A DNA stretch of 7,988 nt, taken from Firmicutes bacterium UBA1535. GTDB taxonomy: Bacteria > Bacillota > Clostridia > Tissierellales > Sedimentibacteraceae. Under the pieces are notes generated by a model. The model was not told the origin of the DNA, did not search any database, and worked only from the letters and a program-made list of their open reading frames with translations. Location of the stretch: assembly GCA_002323775.1 (NCBI GenBank), contig DCPV01000212.1, positions 9,223-17,210 of the forward strand, given 5' to 3'. Positions 1 through 5,775 of the stretch are shown here, piece after piece (within the stretch, counting starts at the first letter, position 1; each line of letters begins with the position of its first letter). The translations under genes were made by a program, and so were the position numbers.

Positions 1-98
1 TAATACAGAAGTAACAAAAGGTCAATAAATATGTATAAAATCATGTAAATTATTATAATAAATAATTTGCATAAAATATTGAAATATTAATAAATATA

Positions 99-114
99 AC
101 ATTATACATAATGT
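99..114. promoter_or_regulatory. Inverted repeat upstream of the SLH gene promoter, possible operator
   Basis: The sequence ACATTAT-AC-ATAATGT is a perfect 7-base inverted repeat with a 2-base spacer. It lies about 27 bases upstream of the -35 region of the candidate promoter for the SLH-BsuPI gene, a position that would suit an activator or upstream operator. The surroundings are very AT-rich, so a chance palindrome is a real alternative. No regulator is assigned. Confidence 0.25.
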
Positions 115-140
115 GCTAAAATATATGTAGGTGTTGATAG

Positions 141-169
141 TTAAAGTGTATTCATTTTACTGATATAAT
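141..169 (+). promoter_or_regulatory. Candidate promoter of the SLH-BsuPI gene (extended -10)
   Basis: A perfect TATAAT (164-169) is preceded by TGA, giving an extended -10 element. A weak -35 (TTAAAG, 141-146) sits 17 bases upstream. Transcription would start near 176 and leave a leader of about 100 bases. A second possibility is the perfect TTGACA at 194-199, but it has only a poor -10 (AATTAA) 17 bases later. Confidence 0.45.
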
Positions 170-278
170 GCCAAACCTAAGCTATTTTTGAATTTGACAT
201 ATTTTTATTTGGAACAAATTAAGAGAACTGTGCGTCTAATTTAACGTAAATAAAACAAGTTATATTGGAGGTATTAAC

Positions 279-1301
279 ATGAAAACAAAAATTTTAGGAG
301 TTGTTCTGGCAGGAGCTTTGATACTGTCCGTACCTGCCCAAGCAGTGTATGCTAATGCTATGGACGAAAATAAAGTAGTTAGAGTAATCAGTAGTTTTTC
401 AGAGCATTGGGCAAAGGAAGCAATACATAAGCTGACTGAAAAAAATGCGTTCCTTTTTGATGAAGAACTTGGTTATGATATTGCAATTAAAAAAAGTGAG
501 TTTGCAAAGATTATCTGCGTTGCTTTAGATATAAATATTAATTACCTAGTACAGCCAGATATTAAAGATTATTTTGACGATATAGACCCTACTGCACCTT
601 ATGCTTCATATGTTATTAATTTAGTTACCGCAAACGTTTTTGAAGGTGGAGGAAGCTTTAAGCCAGATGATAATTTGAGCAGAGAAGAAATGATTAGCTA
701 TTTGATGAACGCATATAAATATAAAATGGGAGAAGATTATAAAATGATTAAGCTCGGAGAACCAAGTTTTGACGATGCAGATAAAATAACTCCTGAATAT
801 AGCGGTAAAGTCTCACAGGCTCAGCACTATAAGCTTGTTTTAGGCAATGAAAAAAATATGTTTGACCCTCAAAGAAACGCAAGCAGAGCAGAAGCTGCAA
901 CAGTTGTAGTTAGGCTTTCGGATCTTCTGGCTTCACAAAATATTCAAGTTGCTATTAAACCTGAGGCTACTGTCAAAGACAATTCAATTGAAATGAAAAT
1001 TACTATAAAAAATGATTCAAAAAATGATATTTCTATAGAATGTACTTCAAGTCAAAGGTTTGATTTTCAGTTTTTAGATGCTGAAAAAAATATATTATGG
1101 ACATGGTCTGCCAACAAAATGTTCATGCAAGCATTAGGCACAATTGAAATAAAGGCAGGGGAAACTGTTGAATTTAGCGATACTATTTCTGAAGATGAGT
1201 ATGCAGAATTTAAAGATAAAATAGTATATTTCAGAGCTTATATAACAGGTTCGGCAAATTTTATTGACCAACAGGGATATGAAACAGAGCTTAGTAAGTA
1301 A
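279..1301 (+). CDS. Secreted S-layer-homology (SLH) protein with C-terminal BsuPI domain
   Basis: 340 residues, exported. Residues 1-27 form a signal peptide: basic start MKTK, hydrophobic core 5-18, and likely cleavage after AQA (22) or ANA (27). Three SLH repeats follow at about 40-92, 99-146 and 164-216. They show the usual F-x-D-x-x aromatic/acidic starts and S/T-R-x-E-type motifs (LSREE 133-137, ASRAE 201-205). SLH repeats normally bind secondary cell-wall polymers and anchor proteins to the wall. Residues about 228-335 look like a BsuPI domain (named after the Bacillus intracellular proteinase inhibitor): an SSQRFDF motif followed by LWTWSANKMFMQAL. Here the domain would act outside the cell, either inhibiting a protease or as a beta-sandwich binding module; which one is unknown. 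GGAGG at 267-271 lies 7 bases before the ATG. The gene is monocistronic, with a terminator about 40 bases downstream. Domain calls are firm; the role is inferred. Confidence 0.9.
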   Translation: MKTKILGVVLAGALILSVPAQAVYANAMDENKVVRVISSFSEHWAKEAIHKLTEKNAFLFDEELGYDIAIKKSEFAKIICVALDININYLVQPDIKDYFDDIDPTAPYASYVINLVTANVFEGGGSFKPDDNLSREEMISYLMNAYKYKMGEDYKMIKLGEPSFDDADKITPEYSGKVSQAQHYKLVLGNEKNMFDPQRNASRAEAATVVVRLSDLLASQNIQVAIKPEATVKDNSIEMKITIKNDSKNDISIECTSSQRFDFQFLDAEKNILWTWSANKMFMQALGTIEIKAGETVEFSDTISEDEYAEFKDKIVYFRAYITGSANFIDQQGYETELSK

Positions 1302-1341
1302 AATTATAACATCTTAACAAAAAAAGCACTCAGTGAACGAG

Positions 1342-1394
1342 CTGCACCACTAATGTTAGACAAAATAGTTTAACATTTGGAGGTGCAGTTTTTT
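1342..1394 (+). terminator. Hairpin terminator after the SLH gene, with IS-end-like arms
   Basis: The outer stem pairs CTGCACC (1342-1348) with GGTGCAG (1382-1388). The inner stem pairs AATGTTA (1352-1358) with TAACATT (1371-1377), separated from the outer one by a small internal bulge. Six T residues follow (1389-1394), as in a Rho-independent terminator for the upstream gene. The arms also resemble the terminal repeats of IS3/IS150-type elements; see findings. Confidence 0.7.
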
Positions 1395-1480
1395 GTTAAA
1401 TTCTCTAAAATTTTTATCAAATTAATCCATAAATTAACTTAATACATTGCAAAAAGAAAGCAAACTCTACGGAACGTTGA

Positions 1481-1509
1481 TTGAAATCTACTTGAAATTC
1501 GTTTATATT
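1481..1509 (+). promoter_or_regulatory. Promoter of the XRE-GIY / DUF2087 operon
   Basis: TTGAAA (1481-1486) and TATATT (1504-1509) each match the sigma-A consensus at 5 of 6 positions and are 17 bases apart. The start of transcription would fall near 1516, leaving a leader of only about 14 bases that still contains the GGAGG. This is the only well-formed promoter seen upstream of the two-gene operon. Confidence 0.6.
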
Positions 1510-1529
1510 AATATTGTGGAGGAAAAATA

Positions 1530-2105
1530 ATGTATAATAATAAAATTGGTGATATTGTTCGTGAAATGCGTTTAGCAAAAAAAATGACACAAAAACAACT
1601 GGCAGAGCAAATGAATATAAGTGATAAAGCAATTTCAAAATGGGAATGTGGGCAAGGGAATCCTGATGTTTCGCTTGTTTTAAAGCTATCAAATATTCTT
1701 CAAATTGACCCTCAGGAGTTATTGTCAGGTTATGAGAAGCGGAGAATAAATTTTAAAAAGAAAGGAGAGAAATCAATGTGCAAACAATCAAAAAAAGAAT
1801 TAAAAGAAAAGTATAAGAACAGGGTTGTTATAGGTGGTGTGTATTGCTTTAAATGCAATATCACAAATCAAACCTGGCTTAGAGCAACCACAGATATGAA
1901 AGGAATGAAAAATCGCTTTGTATTTTCAGTCTCTGCAAATTCATGTCCAGATGCCTATTTAATTGAGGCGTGGAAACAACACGGCGCAGCTTCGTTTTCT
2001 TTTGAGATACTTGAAGAAATAGAAAAGAAAGAAACTCAAACAGATAGTGAATTTTTAGAGGATGTAAATATACTTTTAGAACTTTGGAAAGAAAAAAATC
2101 AATAG
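1530..2105 (+). CDS. XRE-family HTH regulator fused to a degenerate GIY-YIG-like domain
   Basis: 191 residues. Residues 5-65 are a Cro/C1-type helix-turn-helix: MTQKQLAEQMNIS, then DKAISKWECG as recognition helix, then PDVSLVLKLSNIL and QELLSG. This is typical of Clostridia XRE regulators that bind operator DNA as dimers. A basic linker (70-82) leads to a second domain (84-191) that I relate to small stand-alone GIY-YIG-like proteins of Bacillota. GVY (103-105) matches the first half of the motif, but WLRA (116-119) stands where YIG is expected. R129 and E159 sit near the usual Arg and Glu positions. Loss of the YIG half suggests binding rather than cutting, although the subfamily may have its own chemistry. 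GGAGG at 1518-1522 lies 7 bases before the ATG. The DUF2087 gene follows after 33 bases and is probably co-transcribed. An internal ribosome site at 1762-1778 may give the second domain alone. The HTH call is firm; the GIY relationship rests on recognition only. Confidence 0.8.
   Translation: MYNNKIGDIVREMRLAKKMTQKQLAEQMNISDKAISKWECGQGNPDVSLVLKLSNILQIDPQELLSGYEKRRINFKKKGEKSMCKQSKKELKEKYKNRVVIGGVYCFKCNITNQTWLRATTDMKGMKNRFVFSVSANSCPDAYLIEAWKQHGAASFSFEILEEIEKKETQTDSEFLEDVNILLELWKEKNQ
1762..1778 (+). promoter_or_regulatory. Internal ribosome binding site and in-frame ATG inside the XRE-GIY gene
   Basis: AAGGAG (1762-1767) lies 8 bases before an in-frame ATG (1776-1778, Met83), exactly at the border between the HTH and the GIY-like domain. 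If used, it yields a 109-residue GIY-like protein on its own as well as the full fusion. The spacing is as good as that of the annotated start. A chance purine run encoding the Lys/Gly-rich linker (KKKGEK) is the alternative. Confidence 0.45.
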
Positions 2106-2124
2106 TAAAATAAAAATATCTAAA

Positions 2125-2141
2125 AAGGAGGAATTAAATTG
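2125..2141 (+). promoter_or_regulatory. Strong RBS that fixes a TTG start for the DUF2087 gene
   Basis: AAGGAGG (2125-2131) is followed after 7 bases by TTG (2139-2141). The next in-frame Met lies well inside the conserved domain, so TTG is the credible start. Confidence 0.75.
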
Positions 2142-2411
2142 GAACAAAAAATTGATATCAGTCGTTTTCTTGACCCGGATGGTAAAATTATGCAATTATC
2201 CAGTAAAGGTAAATTTAAGCTTGCAATTCTTAGCTACTTAGCAGAAAAATTTAAAGAAAATCACAATTATACAGAAAAAGAGGTAAATGAAATTTGCAAT
2301 GAATGGCATACTTTTAAAGATTATTTCGTGTTAAGACGAGAACTTATGGATAATGGATTGCTGTGTCGTGAGACAGATGGTTCTCGCTATTGGAGACCAA
2401 AAAAAGACTAA
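2139..2411 (+). CDS. DUF2087 domain protein
   Basis: 90 residues, starting at TTG and made up almost wholly of one DUF2087 domain. Family hallmarks visible are FLDPDGKI near residue 10, the middle block YLAEKF...YTEKEVNEI, the block WHTFKDYFVLRRELMDNGLL, and the end DGSRYWRP. The pattern of helices ending in a basic GSRYWR strand looks like a small winged-helix-type nucleic-acid-binding fold. In other bacteria DUF2087 is often attached to an ArsR-type HTH, which also hints at regulation. The biochemical function is unknown. Its start is 33 bases after the XRE-GIY gene with no promoter between, so the two are one transcript. A hairpin begins directly after the stop codon. Confidence 0.85.
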   Translation: MEQKIDISRFLDPDGKIMQLSSKGKFKLAILSYLAEKFKENHNYTEKEVNEICNEWHTFKDYFVLRRELMDNGLLCRETDGSRYWRPKKD

Positions 2412-2446
2412 GAGGACAGCCATAAGCTTGTAGTTTGGCTGGCCTC
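2412..2446. terminator. Hairpin between converging genes, possible bidirectional terminator
   Basis: GAGG-a-CAGCC (2412-2421) pairs with GGCTG-g-CCTC (2437-2446), a 9-pair stem with one mismatch starting right after the DUF2087 stop. On the plus strand the T tract is poor (CTTG). On the minus strand the stem is followed within five bases by a run of T, so it may work better for the dehydrogenase transcript arriving from the right. Confidence 0.45.
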
Positions 2447-2616
2447 CTTGAAAATTAATAAAACTCAAGTTAAAAAAATTAGTATATTTGTTGTGTAAAT
2501 AGCTTACTAGGTTTTTCTTAAATTTGAATATTTTGTTTTTGTAAGAATTCAATTTCATTTACAAGAACAGAATACATATAACAGTTGTTTATATTTTATA
2601 GAAAATATATTGTTTT

Positions 2617-3381
2617 TTAATATGCAGTGAAGCCACCATCTACTGCAATGCATTGACCATTTATATAAGAGGAGTCATCGCTGGCTAAGAATAAAGCCAC
2701 CTTTGCAATTTCACTTCCTTTTCCAATACGAGGATTTGCAGCTATTCCTGCTGTTGCACGAGCCATACCTGCTTGGTTGATATTTTTCATAAACTCTCCT
2801 GTGCTTATTTCAGTCTCAATACCGCCTGGGCATATAGCATTACATCTTATATTTTGCAAAGCATACATAAAGGCTGTATTTTTTGTCATTCCTACCACTG
2901 CATGCTTACTTGCTGTATAAGCCAATCCGGCTCTGCAACCGTATAAACCTCCTATAGAAGCAACGTTTATTATTATTCCGCCGCCAACTTGCTTAAAGTG
3001 GTTTACTGCTTTGCGCATTGAATAAAATATAGATTTGACATTTACATCGTAAACCTTATCAAACATTTCATCGCTTGTTTCATCAACACCACTCATATCA
3101 TCCATAATACCTGCATTATTGACTAAAATATCAACTTTTCCAAATAATTTTATAGCCTCATCAATCATTCCCTCAGATTTTTCTTTGTCAGAAACATCAG
3201 CAGAATATGCAACAACTTTTCCTTCAAAATCTTTAGCTTCTTCAACTAGCTGGTTAAGCTTTTCAGCACGTCTTGCAACTGCGATTACATTTGCACCTTC
3301 CTCTGCAAAATAATATGCGATATCCCTTCCCATTCCAGAACTAGCGCCAGTAACAACAGCTGTTTTTCCTTTTAATCTCAT
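2617..3381 (-). CDS. Classical short-chain dehydrogenase/reductase (SDR), FabG-like
   Basis: 254 residues, full length for a classical SDR: a cytoplasmic NAD(P)-dependent alcohol/ketone oxidoreductase, usually a tetramer. Rossmann cofactor motif TGASSGMG at 11-18, Asp62 for adenine contact, NNAG at 88-91. The catalytic tetrad is complete: Asn114, Ser142, Tyr155, Lys159. PGGIETE at 185-191 and the C-terminal VDGGF are standard. Arg37-Arg38 at the end of beta-strand 2, with no acidic residue there, favours NADP(H) over NAD(H) (inference from family rules). The substrate cannot be read from sequence. FabG-like sugar, steroid or keto-acid reductases all look alike, and no fatty-acid genes are adjacent, so a housekeeping FabG is unlikely. 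GGAGG (complement of 3387-3391) precedes the ATG. A near-palindromic operator candidate overlaps its -35. Confidence 0.92.
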   Translation of the reverse strand: MRLKGKTAVVTGASSGMGRDIAYYFAEEGANVIAVARRAEKLNQLVEEAKDFEGKVVAYSADVSDKEKSEGMIDEAIKLFGKVDILVNNAGIMDDMSGVDETSDEMFDKVYDVNVKSIFYSMRKAVNHFKQVGGGIIINVASIGGLYGCRAGLAYTASKHAVVGMTKNTAFMYALQNIRCNAICPGGIETEISTGEFMKNINQAGMARATAGIAANPRIGKGSEIAKVALFLASDDSSYINGQCIAVDGGFTAY

Positions 3382-3434
3382 GATTTCCTCCGTGAATAGA
3401 ATTTTGTACGTTAAAGTTTGTGTTAATACAAAAT

Positions 3435-3464
3435 TATATAAAAACCTATTTGACTGACTGTCAA
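3435..3464 (-). promoter_or_regulatory. Candidate promoter of the SDR gene
   Basis: Read on the minus strand, a perfect TTGACA (3464-3459) is followed by TATATA after 18 bases (3440-3435) or by a perfect TATAAT after 20 bases (3438-3433). Neither spacing is ideal, which often goes with regulated promoters. The leader would be about 45 bases long. Confidence 0.45.
3450..3464. promoter_or_regulatory. Near-palindromic operator candidate over the SDR -35 box
   Basis: TTGAC-TGACT-GTCAA has 5-base arms with a 5-base centre whose second and fourth bases also pair, so 12 of the 14 flanking positions are symmetric. The size and symmetry resemble TetR-type operators. It covers the SDR -35, so a bound protein should block transcription. 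No TetR-type gene lies in the window. Confidence 0.4.
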
Positions 3465-3576
3465 TATATATAATTTTATATTTCTCAAAGTATATCCAAA
3501 AATCATTACCTTGTAAATATTATTATCTCAAATAGCAAGAAAATTAACAAAATAATATTAAAAGACTTATGCAAAA

Positions 3577-3605
3577 TGTTTTAGTTTTTTATCTTGTGGT
3601 ATAAT
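3577..3605 (+). promoter_or_regulatory. Candidate extended -10 promoter of the VOC gene
   Basis: TGG-TATAAT (3597-3605) is a perfect extended -10. The -35 position 17 bases upstream (TGTTTT, 3577-3582) is weak, as is common with extended -10 promoters. Transcription would start near 3612, giving a leader of about 65 bases before the VOC start codon. Confidence 0.45.
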
Positions 3606-3676
3606 TAATAAAACAAAGCTAAAAATAATACTATTTTATAAGGTGAAATATAGATAATTTAAGCTAGGAGGAATAC

Positions 3677-4081
3677 ATGTTAGGTCACTATTTAATGTTT
3701 AACAGAAACTGTAAGAAAGCTATTGAAACATATGAAAAAGCGTTTAGTGCTAAGATAATTGAAATGCAAAAGTATGGTGATATGCCACCCAATCCGAATT
3801 TTCCAGTTCCGGAGGAGGATAAGGAGCTTGTTTTGCACGCTAAGCTAGTTATTGATGGAATGGAAATTATGTGTGCAGATGGCTCGTCAACAATTGAGGG
3901 CAGTAACAATATGTATATTTCAATTACAACTAAGGATTCCGAACTCATTAAAAGAGCTTGGGATGTTCTAAAACAGGAGGGTAAAATATATATGGAACTT
4001 CAACCTTCGTTTTTCGCAGTTCTTCATGGCTCTTTACAGGATAAGTACAATATAAACTGGATGTTTACAGTATTAAAATAG
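3677..4081 (+). CDS. VOC-superfamily protein, PhnB-like
   Basis: 134 residues, one glyoxalase/bleomycin-resistance/dioxygenase (VOC) fold of the PhnB-like type. Visible features are the first strand HYLMFNRNCKKAIETYEKAF (residues 4-23, typical start of this family), the middle strand LHAKLVIDGMEIMCAD, and the closing block HGSLQDKYNINWMF, matching the G-x-x-D-x-(Y/F)-G-x-x-W ending of the family with Asn in place of the usual Gly. PhnB-like proteins are mostly uncharacterised. VOC proteins as a group bind metals and act on or sequester small molecules such as antibiotics and aldehydes. AGGAGG (3666-3671) lies 5 bases before the ATG. It is divergent from the SDR gene and 153 bases upstream of pirin on the same strand. 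Family is firm; substrate unknown. Confidence 0.88.
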   Translation: MLGHYLMFNRNCKKAIETYEKAFSAKIIEMQKYGDMPPNPNFPVPEEDKELVLHAKLVIDGMEIMCADGSSTIEGSNNMYISITTKDSELIKRAWDVLKQEGKIYMELQPSFFAVLHGSLQDKYNINWMFTVLK

Positions 4082-4234
4082 CATGAGGAGTATTTAACTG
4101 ATTAAATATATAATAAATCCATGATTTAAGAAAAATTAATAAATTAAAAAAATTTAACTGAGAAATAATGATTACTTAAGAGAAAGTATAAAGTTATATC
4201 AAATTGAAAATATTCAAATTAGGAGATAAAACTT

Positions 4235-5083
4235 ATGGATAGAAAGATTAAGAGACAAGTTACAGGGTTTAGAACAAAGGATGGAGCTGGTGTGAATTTA
4301 GTTAGAGTATTAGGGAATGGAACTATGGAAGATTATGATCCTATACTAATGCTTGATTCCTTTGATAGTATAAATCCTGATGAATACACGGCTGGATTTC
4401 CTATGCACCCACACCGTGGCATAGAAACAATTAGCTATGTATACAAAGGAAAGATGATTCACAAAGACAGCTTGGGAAATGAGGATGCTATTTCTGATGG
4501 AGAAGTGCAATGGATGACAGCTGGCTCTGGTATTTTACACGAAGAAAAGCTACCCAAATCAGAAAGAATGCTTGGAGTGCAATTATGGCTTAATTTGCCC
4601 GCACGTGACAAAATGTGTCCTCCTGCTTATCATAGCATTAAAAATGCTGATATAGAAGATATTAGCTTTGAGGGTGGAAAGCTCAGATTACTTGCAGGAC
4701 AATATAAAGATAAAAATGGATACAAAAGTAAATATCTGCCCTTGGATTATTTTGATATCCACCTTGAGCCACGTGCTTCTATTGTTGTAGATACGGAGTC
4801 AGACCGTTCTGTTATGCTTTTTACATTAATAGGTGAGGTTTCTATTGACGGAGAAAATGTAAAAGAAAAAACAGCAGTAAAGCTGACTGCTGGAGACAAG
4901 GTTGAGATAAAATGTCTTGGAGAAAAGGCTCAGGTATTATTTATAAGCTCCAAGGCTTTAGGAGAACCTATAGCTTGGGGAGGACCTATTGTAATGAACA
5001 CAAAAGCTGAGATACAGCAGGCTTTTTTAGACTTAGAACAAGGAACTTTCTTACAAAAAGATATGTCTTATGAAGATAAATAA
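4235..5083 (+). CDS. Pirin family protein (bicupin)
   Basis: 282 residues, normal pirin length, cytoplasmic. The N-terminal cupin carries the full metal site: His58 and His60 in FPMHPHRGIET, and His102 and Glu104 in QWMTAGSGILHEE, aligned with the four iron ligands of human pirin. QLWLNLP (about 116-122) is the usual link to the second cupin, whose C-terminal part (GEPIAWGGPIVMNT) is the standard pirin ending. Some bacterial pirins oxidise quercetin-like flavonoids, others modulate metabolic enzymes; the sequence does not decide. AGGAG (4221-4225) is 9 bases before the ATG. The 153-base gap after the VOC gene is nearly all A/T. It has a TATAAT (4109-4114) without a matching -35 and no terminator hairpin, so read-through from the VOC promoter is possible. 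Confidence 0.95.
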   Translation: MDRKIKRQVTGFRTKDGAGVNLVRVLGNGTMEDYDPILMLDSFDSINPDEYTAGFPMHPHRGIETISYVYKGKMIHKDSLGNEDAISDGEVQWMTAGSGILHEEKLPKSERMLGVQLWLNLPARDKMCPPAYHSIKNADIEDISFEGGKLRLLAGQYKDKNGYKSKYLPLDYFDIHLEPRASIVVDTESDRSVMLFTLIGEVSIDGENVKEKTAVKLTAGDKVEIKCLGEKAQVLFISSKALGEPIAWGGPIVMNTKAEIQQAFLDLEQGTFLQKDMSYEDK

Positions 5084-5203
5084 AGTATTGGTTTTTAGAA
5101 AAAATTAGAAAAAACAAAGTAATATCAATATTGCAAGATAATTTGACATTGAAATTTAAAAAAAAAGAATGTCGCAAAACGACCTTGTATGAAAATAGTA
5201 AAC

Positions 5204-5254
5204 AAAAATGCACCTTAATCTGGCTTTCAAAAGCCATCCATAGGTGCATTTTTT
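5204..5254. terminator. Strong bidirectional terminator between pirin and DUF2200 genes
   Basis: AAAAATGCACCT (5204-5215) pairs perfectly with AGGTGCATTTTT (5242-5253), a 12-base stem. A second stem-loop sits inside it: GGCTT (5222-5226) with AAGCC (5231-5235), four-base loop. T runs flank the stem in both directions, so it can stop the pirin transcript (+) and the converging DUF2200 transcript (-). Confidence 0.85.
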
Positions 5255-5335
5255 ATTTTTTAGAATGTTTTTATTGTGTAATTTGTTATAGCAAATTAGT
5301 ATTGAAACAGACACTTTATACTAAAAAATATCAAT

Positions 5336-5686
5336 CTATTTTCTTAGTATCTTCTCCATAGCTTTTCCTTTAGCTAATTCATCAACTAATTTATCCAAAT
5401 AGCGAATTTTCTGCATTAATTCATCCTCTATTTCTTCTACTCGATATCCACAGATAACTCCTTTAATTAGTGATACGTTTGGATTAATTTGAGGTGCTTG
5501 CTTAAAGAATGTCTCCATATCCACTTCATTATCTATCTGCTGCTCTAAAGAATAATCGTCATAACCAGTAAGCCAAAAAATGATTTCATCTACTTCGTGC
5601 TTTGTTCTTCCCTTTTTTTCTGCCTTTTGTATATAAAGTGGATAAATACTGGAGAAAGACATTTTAAAAATTTTTGTGTTCTGCAT
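5336..5686 (-). CDS. DUF2200 family protein
   Basis: 116 residues, a complete DUF2200 protein. Characteristic blocks are [23 protein letters not shown] with the first residues at 6-8 (shown here only as the family's opening block), [40 protein letters not shown] and the lysine-rich end [20 protein letters not shown]. The family is strongly conserved across bacteria, with no established function. No signal peptide or membrane segment is seen, so it should be cytoplasmic. AAAGGAGG (complement of 5695-5702) lies 8 bases before the ATG. It has its own good promoter in the gap after the ABC permease gene and ends at the shared bidirectional terminator. A second in-frame Met nine residues in is less likely, as it would drop conserved residues. 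Confidence 0.9.
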   Translation of the reverse strand: MQNTKIFKMSFSSIYPLYIQKAEKKGRTKHEVDEIIFWLTGYDDYSLEQQIDNEVDMETFFKQAPQINPNVSLIKGVICGYRVEEIEDELMQKIRYLDKLVDELAKGKAMEKILRK

Positions 5687-5725
5687 CTTAAAATCCTCCT
5701 TTGTTTAAATATATAATTTTATGTA

Positions 5726-5754
5726 ATTTTATCATGCCATAAAGCTTTTTTCAA
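5726..5754 (-). promoter_or_regulatory. Promoter of the DUF2200 gene
   Basis: On the minus strand, TTGAAA (5754-5749) and TAAAAT (5731-5726), each 5 of 6 to consensus, are exactly 17 bases apart, with TGA before the -10 as an extended element. The leader would be about 30-35 bases. No clear terminator for the ABC operon lies upstream, so the gene may also receive read-through. Confidence 0.6.
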
Positions 5755-5775
5755 GATAATAAACATTTTAAAAGC

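Noticed and set aside
1..140. Repeats of AATATT and ATAAAT, considered as iterons or a CRISPR-like array
   Set aside because: Units are very short and irregular, and are explained by extreme A/T content; no conserved repeat-spacer pattern is seen anywhere in the window.
1417..1692. Open frame on the minus strand opposite the XRE promoter and HTH
   Set aside because: It is antisense to the conserved HTH coding region and its hydrophobic look comes from AT-rich sequence; no ribosome site was seen.
2331..2558. Open frame on the minus strand opposite the DUF2087 end
   Set aside because: It crosses the hairpin at 2412-2446, overlaps a conserved gene and resembles no family.
5131..5361. Open frame of 76 codons on the plus strand after pirin, considered as an IS or small-protein remnant
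   Set aside because: It runs through the bidirectional terminator and into the 3' end of the DUF2200 gene, has no ribosome binding site, and has a low-complexity Lys/Cys/Tyr-rich composition.
5741..5775. AAGCTTTT / AAAAGCTT inverted repeat after the permease, considered as an ABC operon terminator
   Set aside because: The stem is A/T-rich with no T run after it on the minus strand, and it overlaps the DUF2200 promoter.
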